DNA of 64,000 bases from Roseobacter sp. CCS2 (GTDB lineage Bacteria; Pseudomonadota; Alphaproteobacteria; Rhodobacterales; Rhodobacteraceae), in the NCBI RefSeq assembly GCF_000169435.1, contig NZ_AAYB01000001.1, forward strand, positions 744,001 through 808,000, in the 5' to 3' direction. The notes under the pieces are model-generated. The model worked only from the letters and a program-made list of their open reading frames with translations. It was not told the DNA's origin and did not search any database. The position numbers were made by a program, and so were the translations under genes. Positions 8,258-16,502 of this stretch are shown here, one piece after another; the stretch's first letter is position 1, and the number at the start of each line of letters is the position of its first letter.

Positions 8258-8728
8258 ATGATTAAACTTTCCAATGCGGTACATCCTGGCGAAGTTCTTG
8301 CTGAGGAATTTCTTAAGCCAGCAGATATAGATGTCATCAGTTTTTCGAGAGAAGCTGAAATTGACCCTCAAACAGCTATTGCTTTGATTGAAGGGCGTAT
8401 CGGTATCACTGAAATGTTAGCCGGGAAACTAGCGCCATACTTTGGAAACAGCGTCGGCTTTTGGCTTAAATTGCAGGAAAACTATCAAATTTCAGCCCAC
8501 CTAGAACAGGATTCCAGCTCGCAGCGAAATGTCGATCACCCCGATCAGCATGAAATCGATGACTGGGTCCTAAATGGACCAAAGAACGCAAAAATTGTAG
8601 AGTTGGTACGAGACTTGACGTTGGATAACGGTCTACGCCTTGCAGAGGTGGAAAGTTTCATTGTGACGGCCCTTGAGAAGCGGCGGCGGTTAATTCCTAA
8701 CGCGCCAACTCAATCAGAGGGCGGTTAA
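8258..8728 (+). CDS. HigA-like antitoxin-family HTH protein without a visible toxin
   Basis: This 156-residue protein begins with the HigA signature: 'HPGEVLAEEFLKPADI', an HTH ('FSREAEIDPQTAIALIEGRI'), then 'FGNSVGFWLKLQENYQI', the family's FGxxxxFWLxLQ motif. The C-terminal ~60 residues are extra compared with a minimal HigA. No HigB-type toxin gene lies on either side; the upstream neighbour is tniQ, 75 bp away on the same strand. It could be an orphan antitoxin or a transcriptional regulator of the transposon. The last seven codons and the TAA fall inside the direct repeat described at 8707-8745, which shows the repeat boundary cuts through the end of this gene. Confidence 0.65.
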   Translation: MIKLSNAVHPGEVLAEEFLKPADIDVISFSREAEIDPQTAIALIEGRIGITEMLAGKLAPYFGNSVGFWLKLQENYQISAHLEQDSSSQRNVDHPDQHEIDDWVLNGPKNAKIVELVRDLTLDNGLRLAEVESFIVTALEKRRRLIPNAPTQSEGG

Positions 8729-8745
8729 CATAACATCCGTTCAGC
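8707..8745 (+). repeat. Direct repeat copy 1 (partner at 17535-17573)
   Basis: The two copies share 'aactcaa', a variable block of six, then a perfect 15-base core 'ggcggttaacataac' (8720-8734), then a partly conserved 'anccnttnnnc'. They lie in the same orientation 8.8 kb apart and frame the siderophore island. This copy overlaps the 3' end of the HigA-like gene. It may be an attachment-site-like repeat, or the terminus of one insertion-element family present twice. Confidence 0.6.
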
Positions 8746-8794
8746 GAGGTATAGTAGCCTATCGCTAATTTTTGACTCTCCAAGAAAGCAAAAC

Positions 8795-8871
8795 CGGACA
8801 TTCATGCAAAGCGCGGCTAAAGTCTCAAACGAGCCCACTTTGACAAATGCTGCACTGCGCATGGATGTCCG
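8795..8871. repeat. Imperfect inverted repeat, REP-like intergenic element
   Basis: The arms 'cggacattcatgc' (8795-8807) and 'gcatggatgtccg' (8859-8871) are complementary at 12 of 13 positions and enclose about 50 bases. Similar 'cggacatt / aatgtccg' elements are common between genes in Rhodobacterales. No gene is visible between 8729 and 8965. Confidence 0.45.
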
Positions 8872-8965
8872 CTTCTCAGGATGCAGCCATCAACGTGACA
8901 AAATCAAACCGAATTTTGCCAAAGGTTTGTGACCTTCATCGCTAACTGGCGCAGTTTCTTCAGCG

Positions 8966-9130
8966 CTATATGACACCGATGACGAGGGTAGAGCGCGCGG
9001 CTTCGACCACATCGTCGGTGACGAGCGAGAGGTCGTTGATCTTCAGGATGCGCTCGATCTGGACGAAGAGCCGGTGCAGGAGACGGAAGCCGCCCCTTAC
9101 ACTGCCAGCCAAAACACTGCCTTCGGCCGC
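8966..9130 (-). pseudogene. Fragment of a transposition AAA-type ATPase (C-terminal end only)
   Basis: The minus-strand frame ending in TAG at 8966 reads 'GGFRLLHRLFVQIERIL' followed by 'INDLSLVTDDVVEAARSTL' and 'VIG'. This is the pattern at the C-terminus of the AAA ATP-binding proteins that accompany multi-gene insertion elements. The ATPase core with Walker A and B is missing. The frame continues to an ATG at 9244, but the sequence upstream of about 9130 does not resemble the family, so it is a remnant joined to unrelated DNA. It belongs to a different element from the intact tnsC at 5357. Confidence 0.5.
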
Positions 9131-9297
9131 GATGACAGCGGGTTGGGAAAGTTCGCTCCCACCAAACACAACATCTAGTGGGGCGAGTTTTTCACCAATA
9201 TCGACCGTTTTCGACGCATCGACTACGGGTTCTTTTATGGCCACGATACTAATCGTCGCACCTTCAACAGATCATAACCGAAAATGCGAGTTCTTAC

Positions 9298-10299
9298 TTA
9301 TTGAGGTTCTTCAAACGGTACGAACGGCTTCGTGACGATATTTGTCATAATAATTGCAAGTGACCTATCAAGAGTCTGGAACATTGCTGGACGAATGAAC
9401 TCCCGATTAGCCAAAATGACCTGACCGTTCTGTGGAGCATGTAAGAACTCGCGCCAACCCGGAAGGCTTTGTTCAAATGCTTCTGCCTTATCGAAGGCAA
9501 AGTCGCCCTCATAAATGTTTGTATAAGTCGTGATCATGAAATCAGAGTCGATCTGCTGTGCAACCTCTGCGCTGATTTGTGACCAAGGGTCTTCGCTATC
9601 GAGCACAAGTTGTGGCTGGCTGAATCCAAGATCATTTATCACTTGGGTAAGGGTGTATTGCTCGCGCGTAACCCAAATACCTTCGTCAAACGTAGGTTCG
9701 ACAAATGCGACCGTTACGTCCGAAGGATCATCAATTGTTGTCGCGAGAACACCGCGTGCAAATTCCAGTGACCTTTCATATGCCGCAAGACCTTCTTCAA
9801 ATGCGTCCAGTCGCCCAACTGCATCTGCAATCATACGATAGTTATCAAGCATCGGATCTGATTCAGGGACTACGACGACAGGCGCAACTGCGGACAGTTG
9901 ATCGTAAAGGTCCATAGAGAAGTCCAAAATAATAATGAGGTCTGGTTGCAAACCTGCGATCACTTCAAGATCAGGCGTACGCCAATTTCCAATAAAGGAC
10001 ATGTCACTATTCTCAAAAGTGACATTGGCAACGTCCAGCAATGACCGGAGATATGGTTCGCCGTCATTGTAATTGACATCTATTCTACCCACAGACCCAA
10101 CAATAGGTGCACCAAGTTCATAAAGTGGTGCAGTGATACCTTGCTCATCAAAAGCAATGATGCGTTGCGGATCGACAGGTATGCAGGTTTCGCCTGCATC
10201 GTGCGTGAACGCCCGCATACCTTCATCACAATCAAGCGCCAGTGCGGGTGTTGCAGCAAAAACCAATCCAGTAACAGCCATTAAATTTCGAATCTTCAT
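9298..10299 (-). CDS. Periplasmic iron-siderophore binding protein 1 (FecB/FepB type)
   Basis: A periplasmic receptor that would deliver a ferric siderophore to the ABC permease encoded divergently. The ATG at 10299 follows a GGGGGAT ribosome site and gives 333 residues starting with a clear signal peptide ('MAVTGLVFAATPALA', cleavage near 'ALA-LDCDEG'). The mature protein opens with 'CDEGMRAFTHDAGETCIPV', a two-Cys segment shared with binding protein 2 of this locus, then 'DPQRIIAFDEQ' and 'LQPDLIIILD', the usual first-lobe motifs of the siderophore-binding fold. There is no lipobox, so it is probably soluble. It is the only one of the four binding proteins on the minus strand. The ~310 bp before the ATPase gene probably hold a two-way promoter. 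Confidence 0.85.
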   Translation of the reverse strand: MKIRNLMAVTGLVFAATPALALDCDEGMRAFTHDAGETCIPVDPQRIIAFDEQGITAPLYELGAPIVGSVGRIDVNYNDGEPYLRSLLDVANVTFENSDMSFIGNWRTPDLEVIAGLQPDLIIILDFSMDLYDQLSAVAPVVVVPESDPMLDNYRMIADAVGRLDAFEEGLAAYERSLEFARGVLATTIDDPSDVTVAFVEPTFDEGIWVTREQYTLTQVINDLGFSQPQLVLDSEDPWSQISAEVAQQIDSDFMITTYTNIYEGDFAFDKAEAFEQSLPGWREFLHAPQNGQVILANREFIRPAMFQTLDRSLAIIMTNIVTKPFVPFEEPQ

Positions 10300-10610
10300 T
10301 TTATCCCCCATGAGGCATCTTAGATGTCGGCTGGCGGATAGCTGGCTGTGTACGCGAACTGTGATGTTGTTGGCTGGGTCTGTCCATCTTTGCACAGCCC
10401 CCAAAAAACTACCATTTTAGCTACGTGAGTATCTTGGAGGAAACCGTAACAATTCACCAAGGAAATCACCAGTGTCGTATTGAGTTTTCCTACCAATTTT
10501 ATCCCCTCTTCACAATATCCTACTAAAATAGTAAAGAACTAAGCAGGCTGCTGGTTACCATAAGATCGGGATCAGTTTTACGTATTAAGCATGCGCCGGG
10601 GGGCATTAGT
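10300..10610. promoter_or_regulatory. Divergent intergenic region of the siderophore locus
   Basis: This 311-bp stretch separates the binding-protein gene (minus) from the ATPase gene (plus) and must hold promoters for both. It is A+T rich between 10430 and 10550. The small inverted repeat 'tacta-aaa-tagta' (10521-10533) is the best operator candidate; iron regulation through a Fur, RirA or Irr-type protein would be expected but I see no clean consensus box. Confidence 0.4.
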
Positions 10611-11459
10611 TTGGAACATTCGGTCGTAGATATCGAAGCGCGGGTGACGCACAATCAAACCCGGCATATTCCACGCTTGAAAGTGACCGAACTGACTGTA
10701 GGCTACGGCACCAAGGCAATCGTTTCCGATGTCACGATAGAGGCTTTGCCCGGAGAAGTGACAGTTCTTGTCGGTCCCAACGGTTGCGGAAAATCGACAT
10801 TGCTCAAAGCGATGGCACGCGTGCTGCAACCTATGACAGGACAAGCAACACTCGATGACGCTCCTGTTCATACGACACCAACCCGCAAATTGGCCTGCAA
10901 GCTGGCTCTCTTACCTCAGGGACCAGTCGCGCCCGAAGGGCTCACTGTACATGAACTGGTGAGTCAGGGACGATTTCCACATCAGACGCTCACGCAACAG
11001 TGGTCAGCCGAGGATAGCCGAGCCGTAGATGCCGCATTGGAAGCCGCAGATGTTGCGCAATTTGCAGAGAGACGCGTGGACAGCCTGTCGGGCGGACAGC
11101 GTCAGCGATGCTGGATCGCCATGGTTCTTGCGCAAGAAACTGACGTCATCTTACTTGATGAACCAACGACGTTTCTGGACCTCAAAGTACAGGTCGATGT
11201 GATGACGCTGTTGCGCAAAATCGCGCATGAGCAAGGACGCACTTTGGTTGTTGTTTTACACGAGTTGAATATTGCCGCGATGTTTGCGGATCAAATTATC
11301 ATGATGCGAGGTGGCGCGCTGATTGCACGCGGCGCACCGGAACGGGTGATCACCCGTGAAAACCTTCGACTGGTCTTCGACCTTGATGCACATGTCATCG
11401 CAGATCCCATAACGGGACGACCGGTGTGCTTGCCGGTTATGTCTGGCTCATCTTCATGA
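10611..11459 (+). CDS. Iron-siderophore ABC transporter ATPase (FecE/FepC type)
   Basis: The cytoplasmic ATPase powering siderophore import. The 282 residues contain Walker A 'GPNGCGKST' (about 55-63), the Q-loop 'LPQGPVAPEGLTV', the ABC signature 'LSGGQRQR' (159-166), Walker B 'VILLDEPT' and the switch His in 'VVLHELN'. 'QGRFPHQ' is the stretch seen in siderophore ATPases. The start is taken as TTG at 10611, with GGGGGG about nine bases upstream; no better in-frame ATG exists upstream. The stop overlaps the first permease gene (ATGA), so the import genes form a translationally coupled operon. Confidence 0.9.
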   Translation: MEHSVVDIEARVTHNQTRHIPRLKVTELTVGYGTKAIVSDVTIEALPGEVTVLVGPNGCGKSTLLKAMARVLQPMTGQATLDDAPVHTTPTRKLACKLALLPQGPVAPEGLTVHELVSQGRFPHQTLTQQWSAEDSRAVDAALEAADVAQFAERRVDSLSGGQRQRCWIAMVLAQETDVILLDEPTTFLDLKVQVDVMTLLRKIAHEQGRTLVVVLHELNIAAMFADQIIMMRGGALIARGAPERVITRENLRLVFDLDAHVIADPITGRPVCLPVMSGSSS

Positions 11460-12442
11460 CACGTATCACGTGGCTTGGAATGCCAGTCATTCTTACGATG
11501 ATGGTGTTTGCCTTTGGGTGGCATATCGCCGTCGGGGCAAAAACTGTTCCGTTAGCGGATGTGTTCACTGCACTGACTTCATATGACAGGACAAACTTTG
11601 ACCACGTCGTTGTGGTTGATCTACGTCTTCCTAGGGCAGTCTATGCGGTTCTTGTCGGCGCGTCACTGTCGGTTGCGGGGGCACTTATGCAAGGTATCAC
11701 CCGCAACCCTCTCGCTGAACCTGGCATTCTCGGATTGCTAACCGGGGCCTCTTTTGTTGTCGTCTTGGCTGTTGGTTTCTTCCGCGTGGTGGACCCGGTT
11801 TGGATTCCACTGTTAGCTGCTATCGGCGCAACAGCCACAGCGGCACTTGTCTGGGGTATTGCCGCCGCGGCACCTGGTGGCTCAACCCCGCTTACGCTCG
11901 TTTTGGCAGGGGCGGCAATTACGGCGTTTCTTGGGGCGTTCATTGCCTTGGCAAACTTGTTGGACCAAGAGAGTTTTGAAGCAATGCGCGTTTGGCTGAC
12001 CGGAACCCTCGCGGGCCGATCTACAGATGTCCTGTTGTGGTCATTACCGTGGATGATCGGCGGTCTGGCGTTGGCCTTTGGACTTGCACGACAGGTGACC
12101 GCTCTCGCAATGGGCGATGACACAGCCGTAGGCCTTGGGGTCAACGTCGCAAAGATCAAAGCACTGGCCATGCTTGCTGTTATCGCGCTGACAGCGGCCT
12201 CTGTCGCGATTGCGGGACCTATGGGTTTCGTCGGCCTTGTAATCCCCCATGTCGCGCGATTGATCGTCGGTGCCGACTACCGCCTGATCGTTCCATTCTC
12301 AGCGGCGCTTGGTGCAGTTTACCTCCTGCTCGTAGATATCGCAGCCCGAATGGTGCTGGCACCCGTTGAAATCTCGACCGGCCTCGTCACAGCCTTACTT
12401 GGCGCACCGTTCTTTGTCTGGCTGGTGAGGGCGCGACTATGA
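11456..12442 (+). CDS. Siderophore ABC transporter permease 1 (FecCD family)
   Basis: An inner-membrane permease of 328 residues, with about nine hydrophobic segments. The FecCD hallmarks are 'LRLPRAVYAVLVGASLSVAG', 'MQGITRNPLAEPGILG' and the C-terminal 'GPMGFVGLVIPHVARLIVG', which contacts the ATPase. The ATG at 11456 overlaps the ATPase stop. Its own stop overlaps the next permease start (ATGA at 12439), so both subunits are made from one message and probably pair as a heterodimer. Confidence 0.9.
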   Translation: MTRITWLGMPVILTMMVFAFGWHIAVGAKTVPLADVFTALTSYDRTNFDHVVVVDLRLPRAVYAVLVGASLSVAGALMQGITRNPLAEPGILGLLTGASFVVVLAVGFFRVVDPVWIPLLAAIGATATAALVWGIAAAAPGGSTPLTLVLAGAAITAFLGAFIALANLLDQESFEAMRVWLTGTLAGRSTDVLLWSLPWMIGGLALAFGLARQVTALAMGDDTAVGLGVNVAKIKALAMLAVIALTAASVAIAGPMGFVGLVIPHVARLIVGADYRLIVPFSAALGAVYLLLVDIAARMVLAPVEISTGLVTALLGAPFFVWLVRARL

Positions 12443-13488
12443 GCACCTTTGTTCTTTCTCGCTGGAATGGGCGTTTAACACTGCGTTTGCAGCGCAAGGC
12501 CTTAATCGTTGCGCTGATACTCGCAACAATCCTGCTGAGCATCTGTGCAGCAAGTCTCATGAGTGGCAGCTACCCTCTGACTTTGCGAGAGGTCTTAGCT
12601 ACCCTTGCGGGCGATCCCCCGGTTGATACAGCTGAAACCATCGTCTGGCAGTTCCGCTTTCCGCGCACTTTAGTGGCCGGGATGGCCGGGGCGCTGTTCG
12701 GTCTGTCGGGTGCCATACTGCAATATGTAACCCGCAACCCACTGGCCGATCCCTCGCTCGTCGGCGTAAGCCAAGGTGCAAGCCTCGCCGTGGTGACACT
12801 TATCGTCATCTACCCCGAAGTTAACATTGCCCTGCGCCCGCTCATAGCCTTTGGCGGTGCCTTGCTTGTGGCCGCGCTGATACAATGGATTGCGATGCAG
12901 CGCACCGGCGGCGCGACAATGCGGTTTATTCTGACTGGGATCGGCGTCGCTGCCTTTATCAGCGCCGTGACCACTTCAATGCTGACCTACGGAAATATTG
13001 ATCAAGCGCAATCGGCACTGGGTTGGCTTGCGGGCTCTATCCATGCAGTTGGCTGGGGTGAGGTTTGGTCATTGGCGGCTTGCCTGATTGTTCTGACCCC
13101 CTGCCTGATTTGGTCAGCGCGGTATCTGTCTGCCCTGCGCATGGGTCCGGAAGTTGCCACTGGCCTAGGTGTCCCCATCAAATGGGGCCGCATCGGGATG
13201 ATCACATTGTCCGTTGCATTGGCCGCGTTCGCGGTGGCCGCTGTTGGACCGCTGGGGTTTGTTGGCCTCGTCGCCCCGCATCTGGCACGCAGGTTGGCCC
13301 ATTCCGGCGTTGGCCAACACCTGTTGCTCACAGCACTGACAGGGGCCGTCATGGTGGGGCTGGCCGACTTCATTGGACGCACGGCCTTTGCACCCATCCA
13401 GATCCCGGCAGGTATTCTGACCGCCATTCTAGGCGTGCCTGTCTTTCTGTTCATTATCGTCAAACAAAACACCACCCGCCAGCTCTAG
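12439..13488 (+). CDS. Siderophore ABC transporter permease 2 (FecCD family)
   Basis: The second permease, 349 residues. It shows the same hallmarks as permease 1: 'FRFPRTLVAGMAGALFGLSG', 'LQYVTRNPLADPSLVG' and 'GPLGFVGLVAPHLARRLAHS'. An N-terminal basic extension precedes the first membrane segment. It overlaps permease 1 by four bases and is followed after 49 bp by binding protein 2, preceded by a GGAG ribosome site. With 10611 and 11456 it completes one importer; no second ATPase or permease set exists in the locus. Confidence 0.9.
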   Translation: MSTFVLSRWNGRLTLRLQRKALIVALILATILLSICAASLMSGSYPLTLREVLATLAGDPPVDTAETIVWQFRFPRTLVAGMAGALFGLSGAILQYVTRNPLADPSLVGVSQGASLAVVTLIVIYPEVNIALRPLIAFGGALLVAALIQWIAMQRTGGATMRFILTGIGVAAFISAVTTSMLTYGNIDQAQSALGWLAGSIHAVGWGEVWSLAACLIVLTPCLIWSARYLSALRMGPEVATGLGVPIKWGRIGMITLSVALAAFAVAAVGPLGFVGLVAPHLARRLAHSGVGQHLLLTALTGAVMVGLADFIGRTAFAPIQIPAGILTAILGVPVFLFIIVKQNTTRQL

Positions 13489-13537
13489 CGCCTGCCGCTT
13501 CGCCAGCCTTTCACGACTGAAAAACTGGAGAATTACT

Positions 13538-14491
13538 ATGCACCGAATTGCTGCGGCGGCGATTGCCGTCTTTATGACCACCCCCGCTTTCGCACTCGAA
13601 TGCCATGAGGGGTTCCGCGCCTTTGTCCATGGCGAGGGTGAAACCTGTATCCCTGTTCAGCCCGAACGGATAATCGCAACCCGTGGCGATTCAGTGGCGA
13701 CACCACTGATTGACATAGGTGCACCCCTTGTCGCGGTCGCCTATCGAACAGCGGATGACGGGTCACTTTGGTTGCGCGGTGCATCAGATATCTTCGGTGA
13801 TGATGCAGTTGCCGCACTGAATCTAGCAAATGTAGGTAGCCCCAATGGCGTCGATCTTGAAGCTGTTGTTTCCGCACGTCCTGATCTGATCGTAATCACC
13901 GAGTTTCAGACCGATCTGATCCCGCAACTTTCTGAAATTGCGCCGGTGATCGTGACATCGCGCCAGATGACCTATTTCGAACATTTGTCTATGCTCGCCG
14001 ATGCCGCTGGCATGGCGGATGTCTTTACCGAACGGGAACAGGCGTATCGGGACCGCATTGCGGAAGCGCAATCGCGGATTGGCGATCCTTCAGCGATCAA
14101 GGTATCGCAACTCAACATCAGCGAAGGCGTGATAGAATATTTCCCTAACTTTGGAGCCTTGACCCAGGTTGTGCGCGATATTGGGTTAGGCCAACCGCAG
14201 ATGCAGGCTGATGCCGCAACGGCGCTACGTGACATCAGCATGGAGCAAGTGAATGAGTTTGATGGCGATATCATTCTATCCAGCTTCGCGCCCCGTTTTG
14301 ATCAATCGATTGAATGGATGATGACAGAACGTTTCGACGGGGCATCCCCTGTCTGGCGCAGTCTATCGGGCGTGCAGTCCGGCAATCATTTCTGGTACGA
14401 ACGCGATCTTTGGGGTGGCACGTCGTTCGCGTCACTCCACGCAGCCATTGATGGCCTAGAACTTCTGACAGCCGGGAGGACCTTTCAATGA
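13538..14491 (+). CDS. Periplasmic iron-siderophore binding protein 2
   Basis: This is 317 residues with a signal peptide ending near 'TTPAFA-LECHEG'. Like binding protein 1 its mature N-terminus has a two-Cys segment ('CHEGFRAFVHGEGETCIPV'), followed by 'QPERIIATRGD', 'GAPLVAV' and 'SARPDLIVITEF', the siderophore-binding fold. The two Cys are absent from binding proteins 3 and 4, so 1 and 2 form one subgroup. It overlaps the next gene by four bases (ATGA at 14488). No lipobox is visible. Confidence 0.85.
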   Translation: MHRIAAAAIAVFMTTPAFALECHEGFRAFVHGEGETCIPVQPERIIATRGDSVATPLIDIGAPLVAVAYRTADDGSLWLRGASDIFGDDAVAALNLANVGSPNGVDLEAVVSARPDLIVITEFQTDLIPQLSEIAPVIVTSRQMTYFEHLSMLADAAGMADVFTEREQAYRDRIAEAQSRIGDPSAIKVSQLNISEGVIEYFPNFGALTQVVRDIGLGQPQMQADAATALRDISMEQVNEFDGDIILSSFAPRFDQSIEWMMTERFDGASPVWRSLSGVQSGNHFWYERDLWGGTSFASLHAAIDGLELLTAGRTFQ

Positions 14492-15486
14492 CTCGATTCA
14501 ATCCAAAACACGCGCTGGGGTTTGCCGCCATGAAACTCATCCTCGCCGCCATTGTGATGGTGCTGATCTTGCCTGTGCAGGCCATCGCCCAAGACATGCG
14601 CACGGTCGTTGATGACACGGGGGTTGAGGTCACGATCCCCGTCAATCCACAGCGGATCATTTCCGGTCATGACCTTGTCATCACCATTCCGATGATCGAA
14701 TTGGGGGTATTCCCCGTCGGAAGTCACGGGCGTGGTGAAACACTGGACGAGGCGTTCATTCGCGGCTCCGCCCCTCTGACGGGCGTGGACTTTGACAATT
14801 CTGATATCGAATGGGTTGGCAACCGCCCGATTGAGGTCGAACGCATCGCGGCCCAGAACCCTGACCTGATTATCACAACGGCATGGCAACCCGCCGATGT
14901 GGAACAACTACGTCTGATTGCACCCACATTCGTGGTCGACATCAGTACTCGCGATGAATGGAGCGTCTTCGACCTTTTGGCCGACCTCACGGGCACTGAC
15001 GCCTCCCTGAAACTTCTCAAACGGCGTTACCAAATCCAGATTGATGCCATCCGAGACGAGATTGACACTGGAGCCATGACCATTTCGACGATTCATGCCT
15101 ATGAGGGGCAGTTGTTTGCATACAACCCTTACGGCACCATCGGGAAGGTCCTGATTGATGCCGGGTTTGATCGCCCTGATTTGATCGAAAACGCCAAGCA
15201 AAACGTGATCGAAGAATTCAGCGCAGAGCTTATGCCCGAGTTTGACGGGGATTTCATCATCACCACATACCGCTCGTCAGCGGGTGACACTCCGGACGCT
15301 GTGCGTGACTATTTTGAGGGCGTTTTGCCGGGGTATTGTGATGTGCTACACGCCTGCCGCAATGACCAGATGTATTTCCTGTCCCGCGCCGAGGCTGCCG
15401 CAACCTCATACGCCGCCCTGATCCAAACCGCCTACACGCTGCGCACCATCCTTGGTGGGCGCACGTTTGTGCCGCTTGCTGATTAA
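14488..15486 (+). CDS. Periplasmic iron-siderophore binding protein 3
   Basis: This is 332 residues. The first ATG (14488) overlaps the previous stop and gives a long signal peptide; the second Met ('MKLILAAIVMVLILPVQAIA', codon 15) may be the true start. The mature protein opens 'QDMRTVVDDTGVEVTIPV', the opening typical of FepB/BtuF-like receptors, followed by 'NPQRIISGHD' and 'AQNPDLIITTAW'. 'YCDVLHACRNDQMYF' adds a Cys pair near the C-terminus. It has the same fold as the three other receptors in the locus, and its low identity to them suggests a different ligand or old duplication. Confidence 0.83.
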   Translation: MTRFNPKHALGFAAMKLILAAIVMVLILPVQAIAQDMRTVVDDTGVEVTIPVNPQRIISGHDLVITIPMIELGVFPVGSHGRGETLDEAFIRGSAPLTGVDFDNSDIEWVGNRPIEVERIAAQNPDLIITTAWQPADVEQLRLIAPTFVVDISTRDEWSVFDLLADLTGTDASLKLLKRRYQIQIDAIRDEIDTGAMTISTIHAYEGQLFAYNPYGTIGKVLIDAGFDRPDLIENAKQNVIEEFSAELMPEFDGDFIITTYRSSAGDTPDAVRDYFEGVLPGYCDVLHACRNDQMYFLSRAEAAATSYAALIQTAYTLRTILGGRTFVPLAD

Positions 15487-15503
15487 TACTGAAAGGAAAA
15501 CCA

Positions 15504-16490
15504 ATGAGACTTATCTTAACCATTTGCCTCGCTCTGCTTGGCACACATGCAACCGCGCAGGACATGCGCACCTATGTTGATGATCTTGGCACAAGTGTCG
15601 AAATTCCTGTTCAGCCACAACGAATTGTCTCGTTGCGCGGTGAGCAATTTACAGCGCCGTTATGGGAACTTGGCGCGCCTATCGTCGGATCAAGCGGAAG
15701 AACCGACGATGTTATCAATAACGGCGAACCTTACGTGCGCGGGGCGTTTGACCTTTTTAACTTAACCTTTGAAAACAGTGGAATTACATGGATCGGAAGC
15801 CCAAATAATCCCGATTTCGAAGCTATCGTGGCGCTTCAGCCCGATTTGATCCTTATTCCCCATTGGCAAGAAGATATTCAGGATCAACTCTCTCAAATCG
15901 CGCCGACTGTCGTTATCGCAATTCAACCCAACCCAATGCTGGAGCGCTATCGTAAAGTCGCGGACGTTGCCGGTATGTTGGATCGGTTTGAATCGTTCAT
16001 GCCCGCTTACGAAGCCAAATTGGCTGTCGCACGCAACGTCATCGCAGATACGATCGGCGATCCTTCGGACGTCAGTGTGGTGATCGCAGAAGTCTGGAAA
16101 GACGACGGCGGGCTTGTTGTTTTTCAGGACTACGCCGCGATGAGCCAGGTCTTGCGCGATTTGGGGTTCGCCATGCCCGATTTCGTGGCAGCACTCGAAG
16201 AAACATTCGCGAATATCAGCCCCGAAATCCTGCCTCAGATCGATGCGGATTTTATGATCGGAACCTATAACTTTGCATTTGGTGAGCCTCCATCGCAACG
16301 GGTCGCTGAATGGGAAGCACTGATTCCTGTCTGGGACGAGGTATTGCATGCCCCGGCCAACAATCAGCACTTCTTCATTGACCGCGAAACCATGCGTGCT
16401 TTGAGCTTCCGCTCGCTTGAAACAACGCTGGCAATTTTCGTGTCCCAAATCGCAACACGCGATTTTGTGCCGTTGGCAAAAGCCGAGTAA
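15504..16490 (+). CDS. Periplasmic iron-siderophore binding protein 4
   Basis: This is 328 residues starting at an ATG with AAAGGA upstream. A short signal peptide ends at 'THATA-QDMRT'. The mature protein opens 'QDMRTYVDDLGTSVEIPV' like binding protein 3 but then follows binding protein 1 closely in layout ('FTAPLWELGAPIVGSSGR', 'NNGEPYVRGAFDL', 'FENSGITWIG'). It therefore looks like a mosaic or intermediate between the two subgroups. It lies 17 bp after binding protein 3 and 12 bp before the Fe-S protein gene, in the same operon. Confidence 0.85.
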   Translation: MRLILTICLALLGTHATAQDMRTYVDDLGTSVEIPVQPQRIVSLRGEQFTAPLWELGAPIVGSSGRTDDVINNGEPYVRGAFDLFNLTFENSGITWIGSPNNPDFEAIVALQPDLILIPHWQEDIQDQLSQIAPTVVIAIQPNPMLERYRKVADVAGMLDRFESFMPAYEAKLAVARNVIADTIGDPSDVSVVIAEVWKDDGGLVVFQDYAAMSQVLRDLGFAMPDFVAALEETFANISPEILPQIDADFMIGTYNFAFGEPPSQRVAEWEALIPVWDEVLHAPANNQHFFIDRETMRALSFRSLETTLAIFVSQIATRDFVPLAKAE

Positions 16491-16502
16491 CGGAAAACAC
16501 GA

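Noticed and set aside
8258..8728. A complete HigBA toxin-antitoxin pair
   Set aside because: Only a HigA-like protein is visible. The sequences on either side hold tniQ and non-coding DNA, not a HigB-type toxin.
8970..9335. Plus-strand open frame opposite the ATPase remnant
   Set aside because: It has no family resemblance and a Ser/Thr-rich shadow-like composition, while the opposite strand reads as a recognisable ATPase tail.
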